This document shows, piece after piece, positions 11,021 to 21,143 of a DNA stretch of 64,000 nucleotides (position 1 is the first letter of the stretch; every line of letters starts with the position of its first letter). The stretch comes from Nitzschia sp. pyKryTriq1. Taxonomy: Eukaryota > Bacillariophyta > Bacillariophyceae > Bacillariales > Bacillariaceae. The position numbers were made by a program, and so were the translations under genes. The notes beneath the pieces were generated by a model. That model saw nothing but the letters and a program-made list of their open reading frames with translations. It had not been told where the DNA came from and did no database searches. The stretch spans positions 248,001-312,000 of the forward strand of contig OY101119.1 of NCBI GenBank assembly GCA_956465555.1, written 5' to 3'.

Positions 11021-11665
11021 ACTGTACAATTGGATCAGTTGTCGTAAATCCTCCCATGGTTGCTACGGCATTATTGGCGGGATGGTGGGTCGATGTCTTG
11101 GGAGCATACTCTAAACACCATCGTTCCAATAATTCTCGACGAGAGTCTGGGTGTTGATAGTAGACGTCAAGACGTAAGGGGACATGCAAGGCTCGTTTCC
11201 ATCTCTGTAGAATCGATCTAAAATACGTACAGTAAAACCATACGAGTATTACGTAGAAGGGAGAGTGTGAGTGTGGGGACTCCTCACAAGCTAAAGAGGA
11301 AACATAGCACCAAAACAAGTAGTACTGTACATGCATGGAAGTAGTACTTACCGGACTCCTTGAACTTCCGGGACGAGCAAATTGAAGCGGCGACTGCTCG
11401 ACGAAGCAGCAACTGCACCACCCATGACTGCACCGCCACTACCATCAATCCAACAACGACTCCCCACCACGATTTCGGCTGCCTTGGCAATCGCCTCAAA
11501 GACCACTTGATCGCACTTGGCACGAGGTCCATTTTCCAACAAAGAATTATTGTTATTGTTATTGCTGCTGCTGCTGCCAGCAGCATGCTGCTGAGGCTGC
11601 ATCATGGGCGATGATTGGAGCTGCTGATGCTGATGGAGCGGACTGGAGTTTCGCCAAGAAGACAT
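11021..11665 (-). CDS. ATG13: Autophagy protein 13 (ATG13)-like, N-terminal HORMA part
   Basis: Exon 1 (11665-11352) starts at ATG 11665. Intron 11351-11218 has a GTAAGT donor and ATTTTAG acceptor. Exon 2 (11217-11021) runs into the N gap. The reading frame continues across the junction (GVR|SILQRWK). After an Asn/Gln-rich head, the order of motifs matches the ATG13 HORMA domain of plants and yeast: KCDQVVFEAIAKAAEIVVGS, then RRFNLLVPEV, then PLRLDVYY and ELLERWCLEY. ATG13 is the regulatory partner of the ATG1/ULK kinase at the start of autophagy. The disordered ATG1-binding tail expected downstream is not visible. An unrelated HORMA protein is the main alternative, but the combined motifs favour ATG13. 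Confidence 0.72.
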
Positions 11666-12513
11666 GATGCTGCTGGTTGGATGTGGATTACTATTGGATT
11701 GGTTTGGATTGGTTTTTAGAAGAGACGAAGGATGTGACTCAAGGGCACAGCAGGTCTCGACGCGACTCGACTTGTTGACTTGACTTGATTACTGGTATTA
11801 CTGTACTTCCAGAGGTCGGACGACGTGTCTGACAAACAATGAATGGATGAATGAATGTTGCTGTGTGCGCTTGGTAATAATACAATGTGTACGACACCGG
11901 TTCGATATCAACAGAAAGTCGAATGACTGAAAGCAGTATTACTGTACCGGTAGGTGATGAGGGCGGGGTCGATGAGTGTAAAAGTAGTGATATGCAAGTA
12001 CGCGCATTATTCGGACACCGCAAGAACAACGACAAACGAATGATGCAACTCTCACAACTTCCGCGCGTTGTTGTTGTTCGTTTGAATCCAAAGTTCTGTC
12101 GTTGTTGACGCACGCCAAATGAAATAAAGTTCTGTCACTTCCGCCGCCGGCCGGACAGCAGGAACTACCGTACCATACACGTACGCACGACGGGTGGACG
12201 CAAAATTAATCGAATCCAATGAATCATCAATCATCGGCAAGCGCACACCGCATGAAGCGCAGCCCTCGTCGTTTCTCTTTTCTCTTCCTCTATTCACAAA
12301 GTAAACTACCGGTACAAGTAAGTCAAATAAGAAGATGAGACGTCACACGCCACCATCGTTTACTTTAGTACAAGAAGAGCTAAGTGGAAGCAGGAGAGGT
12401 CCTCCTTCCTTGCGTTGTTTGTTGTTCGTCCTCGCACGATGAGGAGAAATACTAAATGGTATGTGTGCGGCGATAGATCCACCTGGCAAGACATGGATAA
12501 GATAGTAGGAGTT
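11666..12513. other. Intergenic spacer
   Basis: Upstream region of the ATG13-like gene and 3' flank of the CP12-like gene. It contains TACCGGTA words (about 11945 and 12311) and short homopolymers. No gene or structured element is supported. Confidence 0.65.
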
Positions 12514-13633
12514 TTAGCCAGAGCCGACAGTCTTGTGGTGGGAATTGGTGGCATCCAATTCTTCAACCAATTCCCATGCGATCCGAGCTTCCTTGCTGGT
12601 CCCGCCGTATTTTTCACTTGCGGCCATAGCAGCTTTGATTGCTGATGCAGAATCAACATGGACGGCCTCCGCTACGGGGATCTCGACCGACGCTACGACG
12701 GCCGCTTGCTTTTCGAGAAGGGCCACCTTTTCTTGCGATCTTTTGTGACTCTCCTGAGCCTCCAATTCCTCGACAAGTTCCCACGCCAAACGAGATTCCG
12801 AGGCATGATTGCCATACACCTTGCTCAAAAACAAAGCGGCCTTGATAGCCTCGTCAACGGTTTGAGGTGCGGCAGCTGCTGCTTTTGCCGTTTTCTTCTG
12901 AACCTCCACGACGGGGGTAACCACCGAAGTACAATCCGCCGGAGACGCGACATGTACGTCACTGGGCTTGTGGTGACTGCATTTTCATTAGAGAGAAAAA
13001 GCGTTGAGAAAAGTTGACGAATGTACAAAACAACAGGAATCGATGTCACATTGTCAAGCAGTGGTCAGCAGCAACATAAGAATATGGCACCTACCTATTT
13101 GAGGCATCCAACTCCTCGACCTCCTCCCAAGCCATTCTAGCTTCGACACTGGTACTTCCGTGGATTCGACTGGCTTCCAAGGCTCTCTTCACGGCATCCG
13201 AAGTGTCGCTGTGCACAGTGGGCGCCATCTCAATATCACACTCCTCCGATCTTTTCATCATCGCTTCAATTTCAGCTTGCTTTGCTGCAATTCGCTTTTG
13301 CATTTCTTTTTCGTGGCTAAAAGCAAATAAGATATAGTGGTAGTATTACGTGATGATGGTCAGGCCAGCGGCATCATGAATAGTATGATGATGATGGTCG
13401 AGACGAAAGAAGAATACTTACCTATTGGCGGCATCAAGCTCTTCCACGAGTTCCCACGCAGAGCGGGCTTCGGCACTTGTCTTTCCAAATGTTTCTGACG
13501 CCTCCATAGCATTCTTGATGGCTGCCGAGGTGTCGTACTTCACAAATAGACAAGAAGACGGTCTCAGGAAGATAGCTCTTGGAGCAAAGGCACTTACAGA
13601 GCTGAGTAGGAGAAAGGATGCGTTGAGCTTCAT
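12514..13633 (-). CDS. Plastid-targeted protein with four CP12-like modules
   Basis: Three exons (13633-13422, 13316-13095, 12976-12514) sum to 299 codons, giving 298 residues. The N-terminus is a diatom plastid presequence: signal peptide MKLNASFLLLSSVSAFAP with Phe at the SA-F cleavage site. Four repeats follow, each resembling the N-terminal half of CP12 (EASETFGKTSAEARSAWELV, then EELDAANSH). They start near residues 33, 107, 175 and 235, with helical charged linkers between. CP12 is the redox linker that ties GAPDH and phosphoribulokinase together in the Calvin cycle. The cysteine pair of that half is replaced in all four modules, and the C-terminal CP12 half is absent. Both introns interrupt the same Ser codon (AAT AG|C or AG|T) at a module end, suggesting spread by exon duplication. 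Role unknown; a scaffold or decoy for CP12 partners is only a guess. Confidence 0.88.
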
Positions 13634-14356
13634 TGTTTGTTTGTTTGTTTGTTCCTTTTCTTCAATGATGTCGAAAAATGATTGTATCGATTTTATGGAA
13701 GGCTCGTCGTCGTTTGTCGTCGGCAGCTCTTGTCTTCAAAATTAAAATAATGTGACGGCGGACCAACTCCAAAATCCAGTTGAAGCCACGCACATGATGT
13801 TTCTCTTTTACGGAGTAATTGAAAAATTATTGCCTTTTGCGAACCGATTTTCATTTCAATTGGTTGAATGTTACACAAAGAACAAAGAGAACAAGCAAAG
13901 AAGCCATTCGCCCGAACGCGAATGCAGCTAGCGAACCATTCGTACGTGGTGGCGACTGGTGACGATACCCACCAGTCGATTTGGATTGGTTTATTTCAGC
14001 ACTTTTTGTTCCGCACGACGAACGCGAAGAGAGCGAACGCAAAGAAGACATTCGTTCCTCGCACTTGATGACGTATGTACCGTACCGTACGCTGCGTCGT
14101 GGTCGGTCGGCGATGACGATGATTACAGAGCTGAAAGCTACCGGTACACTCCATTGAGTCGATCTTTGGGCTGGCGCACGAGAGAGTAGACTATTATGTA
14201 ATTGCTATGTGCTCTCGACCGTCAAGGTACGGTAGTACTGTAGCTAAATTAGACAATGCACTTTTTCGCCGCTTTACGATATAGTAGTAGTAATAGTAGT
14301 ATTCATCGTAGGAGTATCCTCTTTATATTTGAAAATCCAGCAGTGCTATGTATTGT
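13634..14356. other. Intergenic spacer
   Basis: Spacer between the CP12-like gene start and the 3' end of the ThrE-like gene. A GTTT microsatellite sits right at the CP12-like 5' end (13637-13652). Two similar stretches near 13905-13945 and 14010-14050 (GCGAACG words) look like a degenerate repeat. No gene recognised. Confidence 0.6.
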
Positions 14357-16405
14357 CTAAAAGAAAAGCATGGTGGGAGTAGCTTCCATGGAAGTCGAAC
14401 CATGTCGATTCTTCTCTCGCCAGTGGTTGCGGTGGCTCCCGGATCGTCGGCTATGGTTGATCAAACCGCGATTCGTTCCGAGGACCGTGGGAGAACACAA
14501 CAAAGTACCGGACCACGCACCGAGCCCAATGACGACGGAATTGGAAACGATACTGTAGAGAAGATCGGGGCTCATGCTGTTGGAGGCGGCAGCAGCAAAG
14601 AGACCCTTGGCGAGATAGGCCCCGGGTACTAAAGCGTACAGGCCCGTCACGGTATCCCCCAATGATTGACGTCCGGTAAATCGGGAGACGATACCGGCCG
14701 AAAAGGTCACACACGACGCCGCCACAAAGGTACTCAAAGTGGCTTGGCCCGTGCCCCTTTCCATGCCGTAGTAGACGGAAAAGGAGAGGATCCCGTGGAG
14801 CGCCATGCTTATCAAATCAGAATTCCGAGGCATGAAGGAATATGCCCACATAAAAGTGGAGATGGGTAGAAGCAAGAAATACCAATATTCGGAAATGGGT
14901 TGTATGCACTGCGTGGATGATGTCAAGTTGACTTCAGGGGTGCTGCCTCCCACAAGGGAAGTTGCAATGGTTTGACCAAACTTCAAAAAGGAGGCGATGA
15001 GTCCGGTAAAGAGGAAGGCTTCCATAAAGTCGGCCCCTCCCGCCAACGTGTGACGAGACATGAGTTCCATAATGGCGTAGACCACTTTGAAGCCTTGAAG
15101 AATGTCCACGATTGAACCCACGGCCATGGCACCAAAACATGTTCGGTTCGGAAAGGATTGAGAGACGAGCCCTGCAAGCAGTCCCACCATCAAACTGACA
15201 ATCACTTCAAAGATGAGTCTCTCATGTTTCCATACGGCCGAGCCCTGGGCCAATGCCACAAACAAAGCCAATCCTCCCGAGGCGATAATGTCGTACCAGG
15301 ACCCCCCAAACCAAAGCCCCGTCGCGCCCATGGCCGAAATCATCCGCGATCCCAAGACGGCGGCCCGGGGATAAAATTTCTTATCGTGACTACGGAGCTG
15401 GTCATTGGCTGCATCAATGGATTTTTCGGCCTCAATGGTGGCCAGTCGAGTGAACAATTCCATGATGGAATCTTCGACCAGCCAAAAGCTGTCGAACACC
15501 AATCCACTCTCTTCCGCATGTATCGAGGAAGGATATTCGGAAGTGTGAGTAAAGAAAAAGAGGCCCGTTCCTTCAGACGCCAGGTCTAAAATCATTCGGG
15601 AGAGGTCCTCGCAAGATTTATTCATTTTGACTGATTTTCCTCGGGGGGCTTGACTGAACATGGCAGGATCGGGGAAGGATCCTGGCAGACTTTGAACAGT
15701 TTCGGTATTGGTACCAAACGAAGCAATGCGAATCAGGACGCGTTCCATCAGGGAAGTTTTGTGCATGTAAAAGCCTCGTTCCATCTGAAACATGCTCGTT
15801 GCTCCCAATTGGGGGGCAAAAATAAAGGCCGATCGCGGGAGGAGGCAAAAATTCACACCTTTGGCTCCCGTCAGACCAAAGGCCGCTCGCTCCATGACAG
15901 GCTGGAGACTCCAAATGGGAGTTCCTCCCGCGTACAGTTGGCAACACAGTTCCTGTAAGACCCACTGTTGGTCCCTGGAACCCCCTAATTCGGGGAGTCC
16001 AAATCGGGCTTCGTATTCTCGGAGCAACAAAAGCATTCGTGCTAGTTTTCGAAAATTCTCTTCCACTTCGGCGTCAGTGAGAGATGCCTCATTGGAAAAC
16101 CCTTGCACCAGCCAGCGTAGGAATTCCAGAGGATTGCGCTTGTTAGGAGAGAATTTCCTCCAGCTGTATTGGGCATGCGCATTATTATTATCTGCTTGCA
16201 GTACACCATGATTTCGTCCTCCGATCGAAGATTTCTCTGTCGCCGGCAATCGTGCAATAAAGGAGTCATCGTCATCGTCATCGTCGCCAAAGTCCACAAC
16301 CAGATTTTTTATCCTCCCGTTGGGTTCTGTCAAACTCTGTCCAACCAGACTGGGTCTTGCTCCCGCAGTTGCTCTGCTGCTGATGCTGTCACTTGTTATT
16401 GTCAT
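14357..16405 (-). CDS. ThrE/Prm10-like multi-pass membrane transporter
   Basis: One exon of 683 codons from ATG 16405 (MTITSDSISSRAT). The frame extends upstream only to a GTG, so this ATG is the likely start. The N-terminal 130 residues are acidic and hydrophilic. Next comes a soluble domain with ARMLLLLREYEARFGLPE and LYAGGTPIWSLQPVMERAA, typical of the ThrE/DUF1212 N-terminal region. The C-terminal half has about ten hydrophobic segments (for example YDIIASGGLALFVALAQG, LIFEVIVSLMVGLLAGLVSQ, DTVTGLYALVPG) matching the ThrE and ThrE_2 membrane parts. Bacterial members export threonine and serine; fungal Prm10-type homologues have unclear roles. Substrate here is unknown. Ends with a basic Ser/His-rich tail. 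Confidence 0.82.
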   Translation of the reverse strand: MTITSDSISSRATAGARPSLVGQSLTEPNGRIKNLVVDFGDDDDDDDSFIARLPATEKSSIGGRNHGVLQADNNNAHAQYSWRKFSPNKRNPLEFLRWLVQGFSNEASLTDAEVEENFRKLARMLLLLREYEARFGLPELGGSRDQQWVLQELCCQLYAGGTPIWSLQPVMERAAFGLTGAKGVNFCLLPRSAFIFAPQLGATSMFQMERGFYMHKTSLMERVLIRIASFGTNTETVQSLPGSFPDPAMFSQAPRGKSVKMNKSCEDLSRMILDLASEGTGLFFFTHTSEYPSSIHAEESGLVFDSFWLVEDSIMELFTRLATIEAEKSIDAANDQLRSHDKKFYPRAAVLGSRMISAMGATGLWFGGSWYDIIASGGLALFVALAQGSAVWKHERLIFEVIVSLMVGLLAGLVSQSFPNRTCFGAMAVGSIVDILQGFKVVYAIMELMSRHTLAGGADFMEAFLFTGLIASFLKFGQTIATSLVGGSTPEVNLTSSTQCIQPISEYWYFLLLPISTFMWAYSFMPRNSDLISMALHGILSFSVYYGMERGTGQATLSTFVAASCVTFSAGIVSRFTGRQSLGDTVTGLYALVPGAYLAKGLFAAAASNSMSPDLLYSIVSNSVVIGLGAWSGTLLCSPTVLGTNRGLINHSRRSGSHRNHWREKNRHGSTSMEATPTMLFF

Positions 16406-16916
16406 TGTTGGTTCTTTGTACTGTAGTAAGAAATAAAAAGCAGGGTTCTCATATCGTCGTTCTACGAAGTACCGGTACAGTACTCGTATGTCGTCCACGC
16501 GGCCATGGCGGGATGATGGCGAACCCGCGCGCTCTTCTCTTGTTTCCTCGTCACAAAAGTAAGAGGAGACCTACAAGTACCGTACAGTAGGGACCCTACG
16601 TTGTACTTGTACGAAGTAGACCAACTCGAATGGATGAAGAATCGGAAGCTGACACGTCACCGGCATTCCAATTCGATTTAGCGAATATCCATTTAGTATG
16701 CTATTTCTGACTCACATTGCCGCATCGTCGCCTAAAACAAAAACCACGATGGCGGATCGGAAATGACGCAGCATCGTCATCGCATTCCCGCTATCATACA
16801 AACAACAACAACATCACAACAGCATAACAACAACAGCATAACAACAACAACAACACACTTTTCAATTGTTTAGAGAAATCATTATCACTGTCTTTATTTC
16901 ACCTGATTCATTCATC
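16406..16916. other. Divergent promoter region
   Basis: A 510-bp region between the divergent ThrE-like (-) and P450 (+) genes. It has a TACCGGTA word at about 16472 and an AACAAC-rich run (about 16801-16857) immediately upstream of the P450, probably its 5' leader. Confidence 0.6.
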
Positions 16917-18608
16917 ATGAAAATTATTGCCGTGGTCGTGTATTCCCTCTTCCTGTCTTGTTCCGTGACGACGGGCTTCCAATCGCCTCTTGTTTCGACC
17001 AAGACGAAGAACAGTATCATCATTCCAGCAGTGAACACTATTAATCCTAACTGGCTTGCAGCGACATCGTCGTCAGCATTGAATGCCGTCAATGCAGCCG
17101 GCGATGATCTTTCGAGTTTGCCAAGTCCTCCCAAAAAGTAGGGATTCCTTCGAAGATTCCGAGATACGATAGGAATGATTCGAAATCCGGATCGATATCT
17201 TCTCCGCCGTCTCGTGAACTCGGGAATGCCAAAGTCTTTGAAATGTATCAATTCTTTCAACCTATCGTGGTGGTGGGAGGACAAGAGGCGGTCCAAGAAT
17301 TCATTGCGACTGCCGAATCTCAATATCAAGTCATTTATCCAGCCTTGCCGGAAACCTTTTTGGAATTGCATACGAAATGGGGTGCCTTGAATTTGGACGC
17401 CAATGATATCGTCTTTCAACAAGCACGAGCCATGTTTGGAGATGTCTTACCACCCAAATATCATGTTCCCGATTTGGTGCCACAAATCGAAGCCTATGTG
17501 GAGGACTTGGCGGAACGAGTCGTCGTCGCAGAAAACAAAGACGAAAACAAAGAACAACCCGTTGCTTTCTACTTGGTCCCGGAACTGATTCGATTGTCCC
17601 TCAACATGTTTGCGACCAACTTTTCGGGAAAACCATTGACCGATCGACAAATCCAACAATTCATTGACTACAACGCTGGACTACTCTCCTTGGGAAAGAA
17701 TACCAAAGGATTCCGAAAGGCTCAACAGGCCTTGGAGGATCTGAAAGCGGAAATGCTGACTCGGTTCCAAGCTTTGGAGTTTGTGGAAGACGAGGATGCT
17801 CCAGGCAAATGGTTTTACAATGCCATGATGGATCGAAAGAAGAAAGACGGTTTTTGTGACGACCGTATTGCCACGGCTATGGTCCTCTTTGTGTGGGGCG
17901 CCTATGTCGAAACAGCATCCTTGATGATCAATGCCATGGCCTTGATGGATAAGCATGAAATTCCAGTCGACCGAGTATATTCCGAGTATCAAATGGCAAA
18001 AGCGGCGGCGCAACAACAAGAACCAGAGGAGAACAACAAGAACAACCGCACAGAGTCGGATGCTTCCTTTTGGAACTTGCCCTATACTACGGGAATCTTA
18101 CGCGAAACTTTGCGACTGGAACCTCCTGGTGCTGGCGTCCAACGCTACAGTGAACAAGACTTTCCGTTGGCCGGATACAGAATCCCGGCAGGAATGCCCG
18201 TCGTGATGGATCCTCGATTAGGCAATACCGATCCCAACTTGTTTGAAGAACCTCAACAATTCCAACCTCTCCGATGGGTTCCCAAATCCAAGTTGTCCGT
18301 GGCGGCGGATGATGATGAAAGTAGTAGTAAATGTCCATTTGCGGGAACCGCCATGAAATTGGGTCCCGGTTCGTGGTTTCCTGGTGGCAATGGAGCTCAC
18401 AAATGTCCTGGAGTACCGTTGGCAGAAGTGACGGCGACGATTTTTCTTTCCAAAATGGCAGAACGTTTCTCTGACTGGACCGCCAGTGGATCCGGTTTGA
18501 CGACGTCTCCCGAAGGAGGCGTTGACGTTGATTACGTCAAGATTCCCATCAAGATCTGTCCCGACGACTATGGTCTGGTGTTGACGCCTCGTCGTCACGC
18601 CGAGGAAC

Positions 18609-18649
<41 letters not shown>

Positions 18650-18706
18650 AGGATCCAAACGACGGCGGCTGCGGCCGAAAAGGAGGCTCCCATTCTTTCC
18701 TTGTAA
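16917..18706 (+). CDS. Cytochrome P450, probably plastid-targeted; frame break near 17110-17140
   Basis: ATG 16917 opens a signal-peptide-like start (MKIIAVVVYSLFLSCSVTTG) followed by FQSP, consistent with plastid import. About 75 codons in, this frame stops at TAG 17139. Coding clearly resumes in another frame (VGIPSKIPRYD) and runs to 18706. No GT-AG intron fits, because the second frame has a stop at 17105, so an indel lies between about 17108 and 17139. The run of five A at 17133-17137 is the likely site. P450 hallmarks: I-helix WGAYVETA, ExxR helix LRETLRLEPP, PERF-like QFQPLRW, and haem ligand loop FPGGNGAHKCPG. The tail has a Thr-Ala repeat. A sequencing or assembly error is more likely than a dead gene, since the remaining 520 codons are intact. 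Family and substrate cannot be assigned. Confidence 0.85.
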
Positions 18707-18943
18707 ATAAATCGGGAACTTGGTAGTCTAAATTCACTATCTATCATCATAGCATTTTATTTTAAAAGTCGTATTCGTATTACAGACAGTAGCATTGTAT
18801 AGCTGGCTGTATGTACGGTATGTATATATGTATGTCTGTCCGCGACGTGGGTCTCTCACTGTTGATCGACGACTACTGTTACCGGTAGACTACCGGCATC
18901 AGTTGAAAAATATACGCATCATGCATATATATGATAGACAGCA

Positions 18944-20305
18944 TTACTGGTGCTGGTGGATATTATCCAAATCCTCTTTCTCCTCCTGGACGGCTTTCTT
19001 CTTCTTCTTTGTTGTTGTTGTTGCTTCTTCTTCTTCATCATCATCTGGTTGGAACAAATTAATGACGACCTTGCCGTTCTGGTGGTGGAATCCTCATTCT
19101 CGTCCGTCGTGGTGGTCGGGTGGTCTTGTTTCGAAAAAGGACGACTCCTCTCATGGGCACCGCTGCTGCTTATATTATTGCTATTTACATTCCTCGTTAT
19201 TTACATTCCTCGCACCTACTGGAATTTTGGTTGAAATCAGACGCAATAACCCTTTGGCCTTGTCCAACATGACTTCATTCTTGGTGGTGGTGGTGGTGTT
19301 GCTGCTGGTCTTTGTATCTGCCTTTTCGGACAGACTGGATGATTCTTCACTCCCGTTATCATCACTAATGATCGATGCTGATGATGATGCCCTGGTGGAT
19401 CTATGATTATTCTCGGCAAAGAAGTTTTGAATACTATTGTTGAAACTCTCCAAGAGTACATTGCTGCTGCTGCTGATGCTGATGCGAGGGGTAAATTGAT
19501 TTTCACTGCTGACATTGCTGTTACCACCGCTGATTCCGGCTTTGGGGATATGGACTCGTCGAGTAGGAGTGTAGCTGGGCATTTCGGTAGGTTCGACTCG
19601 TCCGTCCCGTCGGGCCTTTAAAATGTCATGATACCACATGGCCGCCGCACAATCAAATCGTTCCGCAATAGTTCTTGTACTAGAACTTGTACTTTGTTCT
19701 TGTTCCTGTGCTTGTTCTTGCTGTTGTAAAAACTCCATGCATTGTCGATTGCCTCCACATTTCATGAGTGCTAGTTGGTCGGCCGACCACGAATCCATTT
19801 TGACGCTCCGCACTTTGGAAACATGCGTTCCGAGTGCACTGCAAAGTAAGTATAGTGACGAGTGAGTGGAGTGGAGTTGAGTAAAATTGAGAAACGGAAC
19901 ATTGAAAGTGAGAATGACATAATGCATCATCATCCTCGGGTTGCTACAGTACAGTATACAGCATAGTATACAGTACAGTGATATGAATATTTGCACTCAC
20001 CGATGTTGTCCGGAACACTCGAGACACATGAAAATCCCCAAGGAGACGCAGGCCCAATCGGGATTGGCGACACCACAATCGATGCACACATCGTTCCCAT
20101 CCAGTACCCGCAGTGTTGCCAAATCCGATGCTCGCATACAATATTGATCTTCGCCATCGTCGCCGCAAGGTTCGAGATGATGATGATGATGGTTCAACAA
20201 CATGCTTTCGACCGAATCGCGGCGTGAATAGTCCACCGTGACGGTCCTCCTTGTGGTGATGGGTGTCGTCGTCGTTGTCGTCTCTTCTTCCTCTCGGGGC
20301 GGCAT
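18944..20305 (-). CDS. ArfGAP domain protein (ARF GTPase-activating)
   Basis: Three exons (20305-20001, 19838-19216, 19092-18944) sum to 359 codons. The joins are QHR|ALGTHVS and KIPVG|FHHQNG with good splice sites. Residues about 75-140 form the ArfGAP zinc finger: CIDCG, then CLECSGQHR, the spacing expected for Cx2C-x16-Cx2C, with the catalytic Arg of LECSGQHR. The typical ALGTHVSKVRSVKMDSW and NRQCMEFL segments follow. It should stimulate GTP hydrolysis on ARF GTPases in Golgi or endosomal coat cycling. The C-terminal half is Ser-rich and ends with GKVVINLFQPDDDEEEE and a Lys/Glu tail, resembling ArfGAP1/2/3 more than multidomain ArfGAPs. The last exon is my inference, supported by exact frame and length. 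Confidence 0.88.
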
Positions 20306-20310
20306 ATTAT

Positions 20311-20356
20311 TTAAAAACGCTGGTTTTGTATGATATTGATGCCTGGATGTTGTTGT

Positions 20357-20394
<38 letters not shown>

Positions 20395-20813
20395 TAGATG
20401 TAGATGTAGATGGTTATGATAATATGTTTCTGCTTGTGCGCTTTCCGCAGTCGGTGGAAAATGCAGTCTTGCAAAGCGTTGTCCTCTCCGAATTATATAT
20501 TCCGCCGAAAACCACGCGTTATTATTCGTGTTGTTTTGCGGTGCTTGCATTGCTTGGCATTGCGCGTTGCGGAGTACGATAGTGCTGAAAAACGAACAAT
20601 GGTATGTATTTCTATTTGAAATAGTACTTATGGTTGAAATGACCATTGAAAGGCAAAAAGACACTCCGTCGGTGGTTTAGAGATAAGCCCCAAGAAGAAG
20701 GCCCAATTGGCATGAATGAAAATACCATACAATAATATCACGCTGACCACCGTGGAAGCAAGGATCGGATGGATCGATCCATCGGACATGATGGGAATAG
20801 ATGATGATGACAA
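20311..20813 (-). CDS. Possible small membrane protein with His-rich tail
   Basis: Weak candidate. ATG 20813 opens 60 codons (MSSSSIPIMSDGSIHPILAS, then one hydrophobic helix TVVSVILLYGIFIHANWAFF). A second open stretch (about 20570-20311) starts after a TTTTTCAG acceptor and encodes WFSAEYIIRRGQRFARLHF followed by a run of twelve His and a short Gln tract. Joining them needs a poor GTCATT donor near 20645, and the end lies only 5 bp from the ArfGAP start. It may be a real short gene, or the 5' leader of the ArfGAP gene. The poly-His run is a GAT microsatellite. Confidence 0.3.
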
Positions 20814-21143
20814 ACTTCTACACTCGTCGTAGTCTAGTAGAGTAGTAGATCTACTACCTAGAGCAGTCTACGAGTACTACTAGACTACTGGTACCGGTAG
20901 ACTACTCGTCCTCCTCGTACTACTGTACGAGATCCGTAGAGTTTAGATAGTACTGTAGGAGTAACAAGAAGAGCCCATCTACAGTACGAATAATCATACT
21001 TACTACTTTGTACTAGTACTTCACATTGTAGCTCTACTACTTAGTAGTAGTAGTAGTAGTACTGAATGTCGGGATGACGGAGACACATATTTACCAGCAG
21101 ATGATGGGGGTATCAGCAGCATCATGAGCATCATCATCATTCT
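20814..21143. other. Intergenic spacer rich in TAGTAG and GTAC words
   Basis: Dense TAGTAGTACT, CTACTAG and TACCGGTA words (for example about 20892), typical of the spacers in this window. No gene seen. Confidence 0.6.

Noticed and set aside
14348-16220. Several long plus-strand frames opposite the ThrE-like gene
   Set aside because: Shadows of a real membrane-protein frame; no domain content.
16406-16498. N-terminal extension of the ThrE-like protein
   Set aside because: The extension begins at GTG, not ATG, and crosses TACCGGTA-rich spacer sequence.
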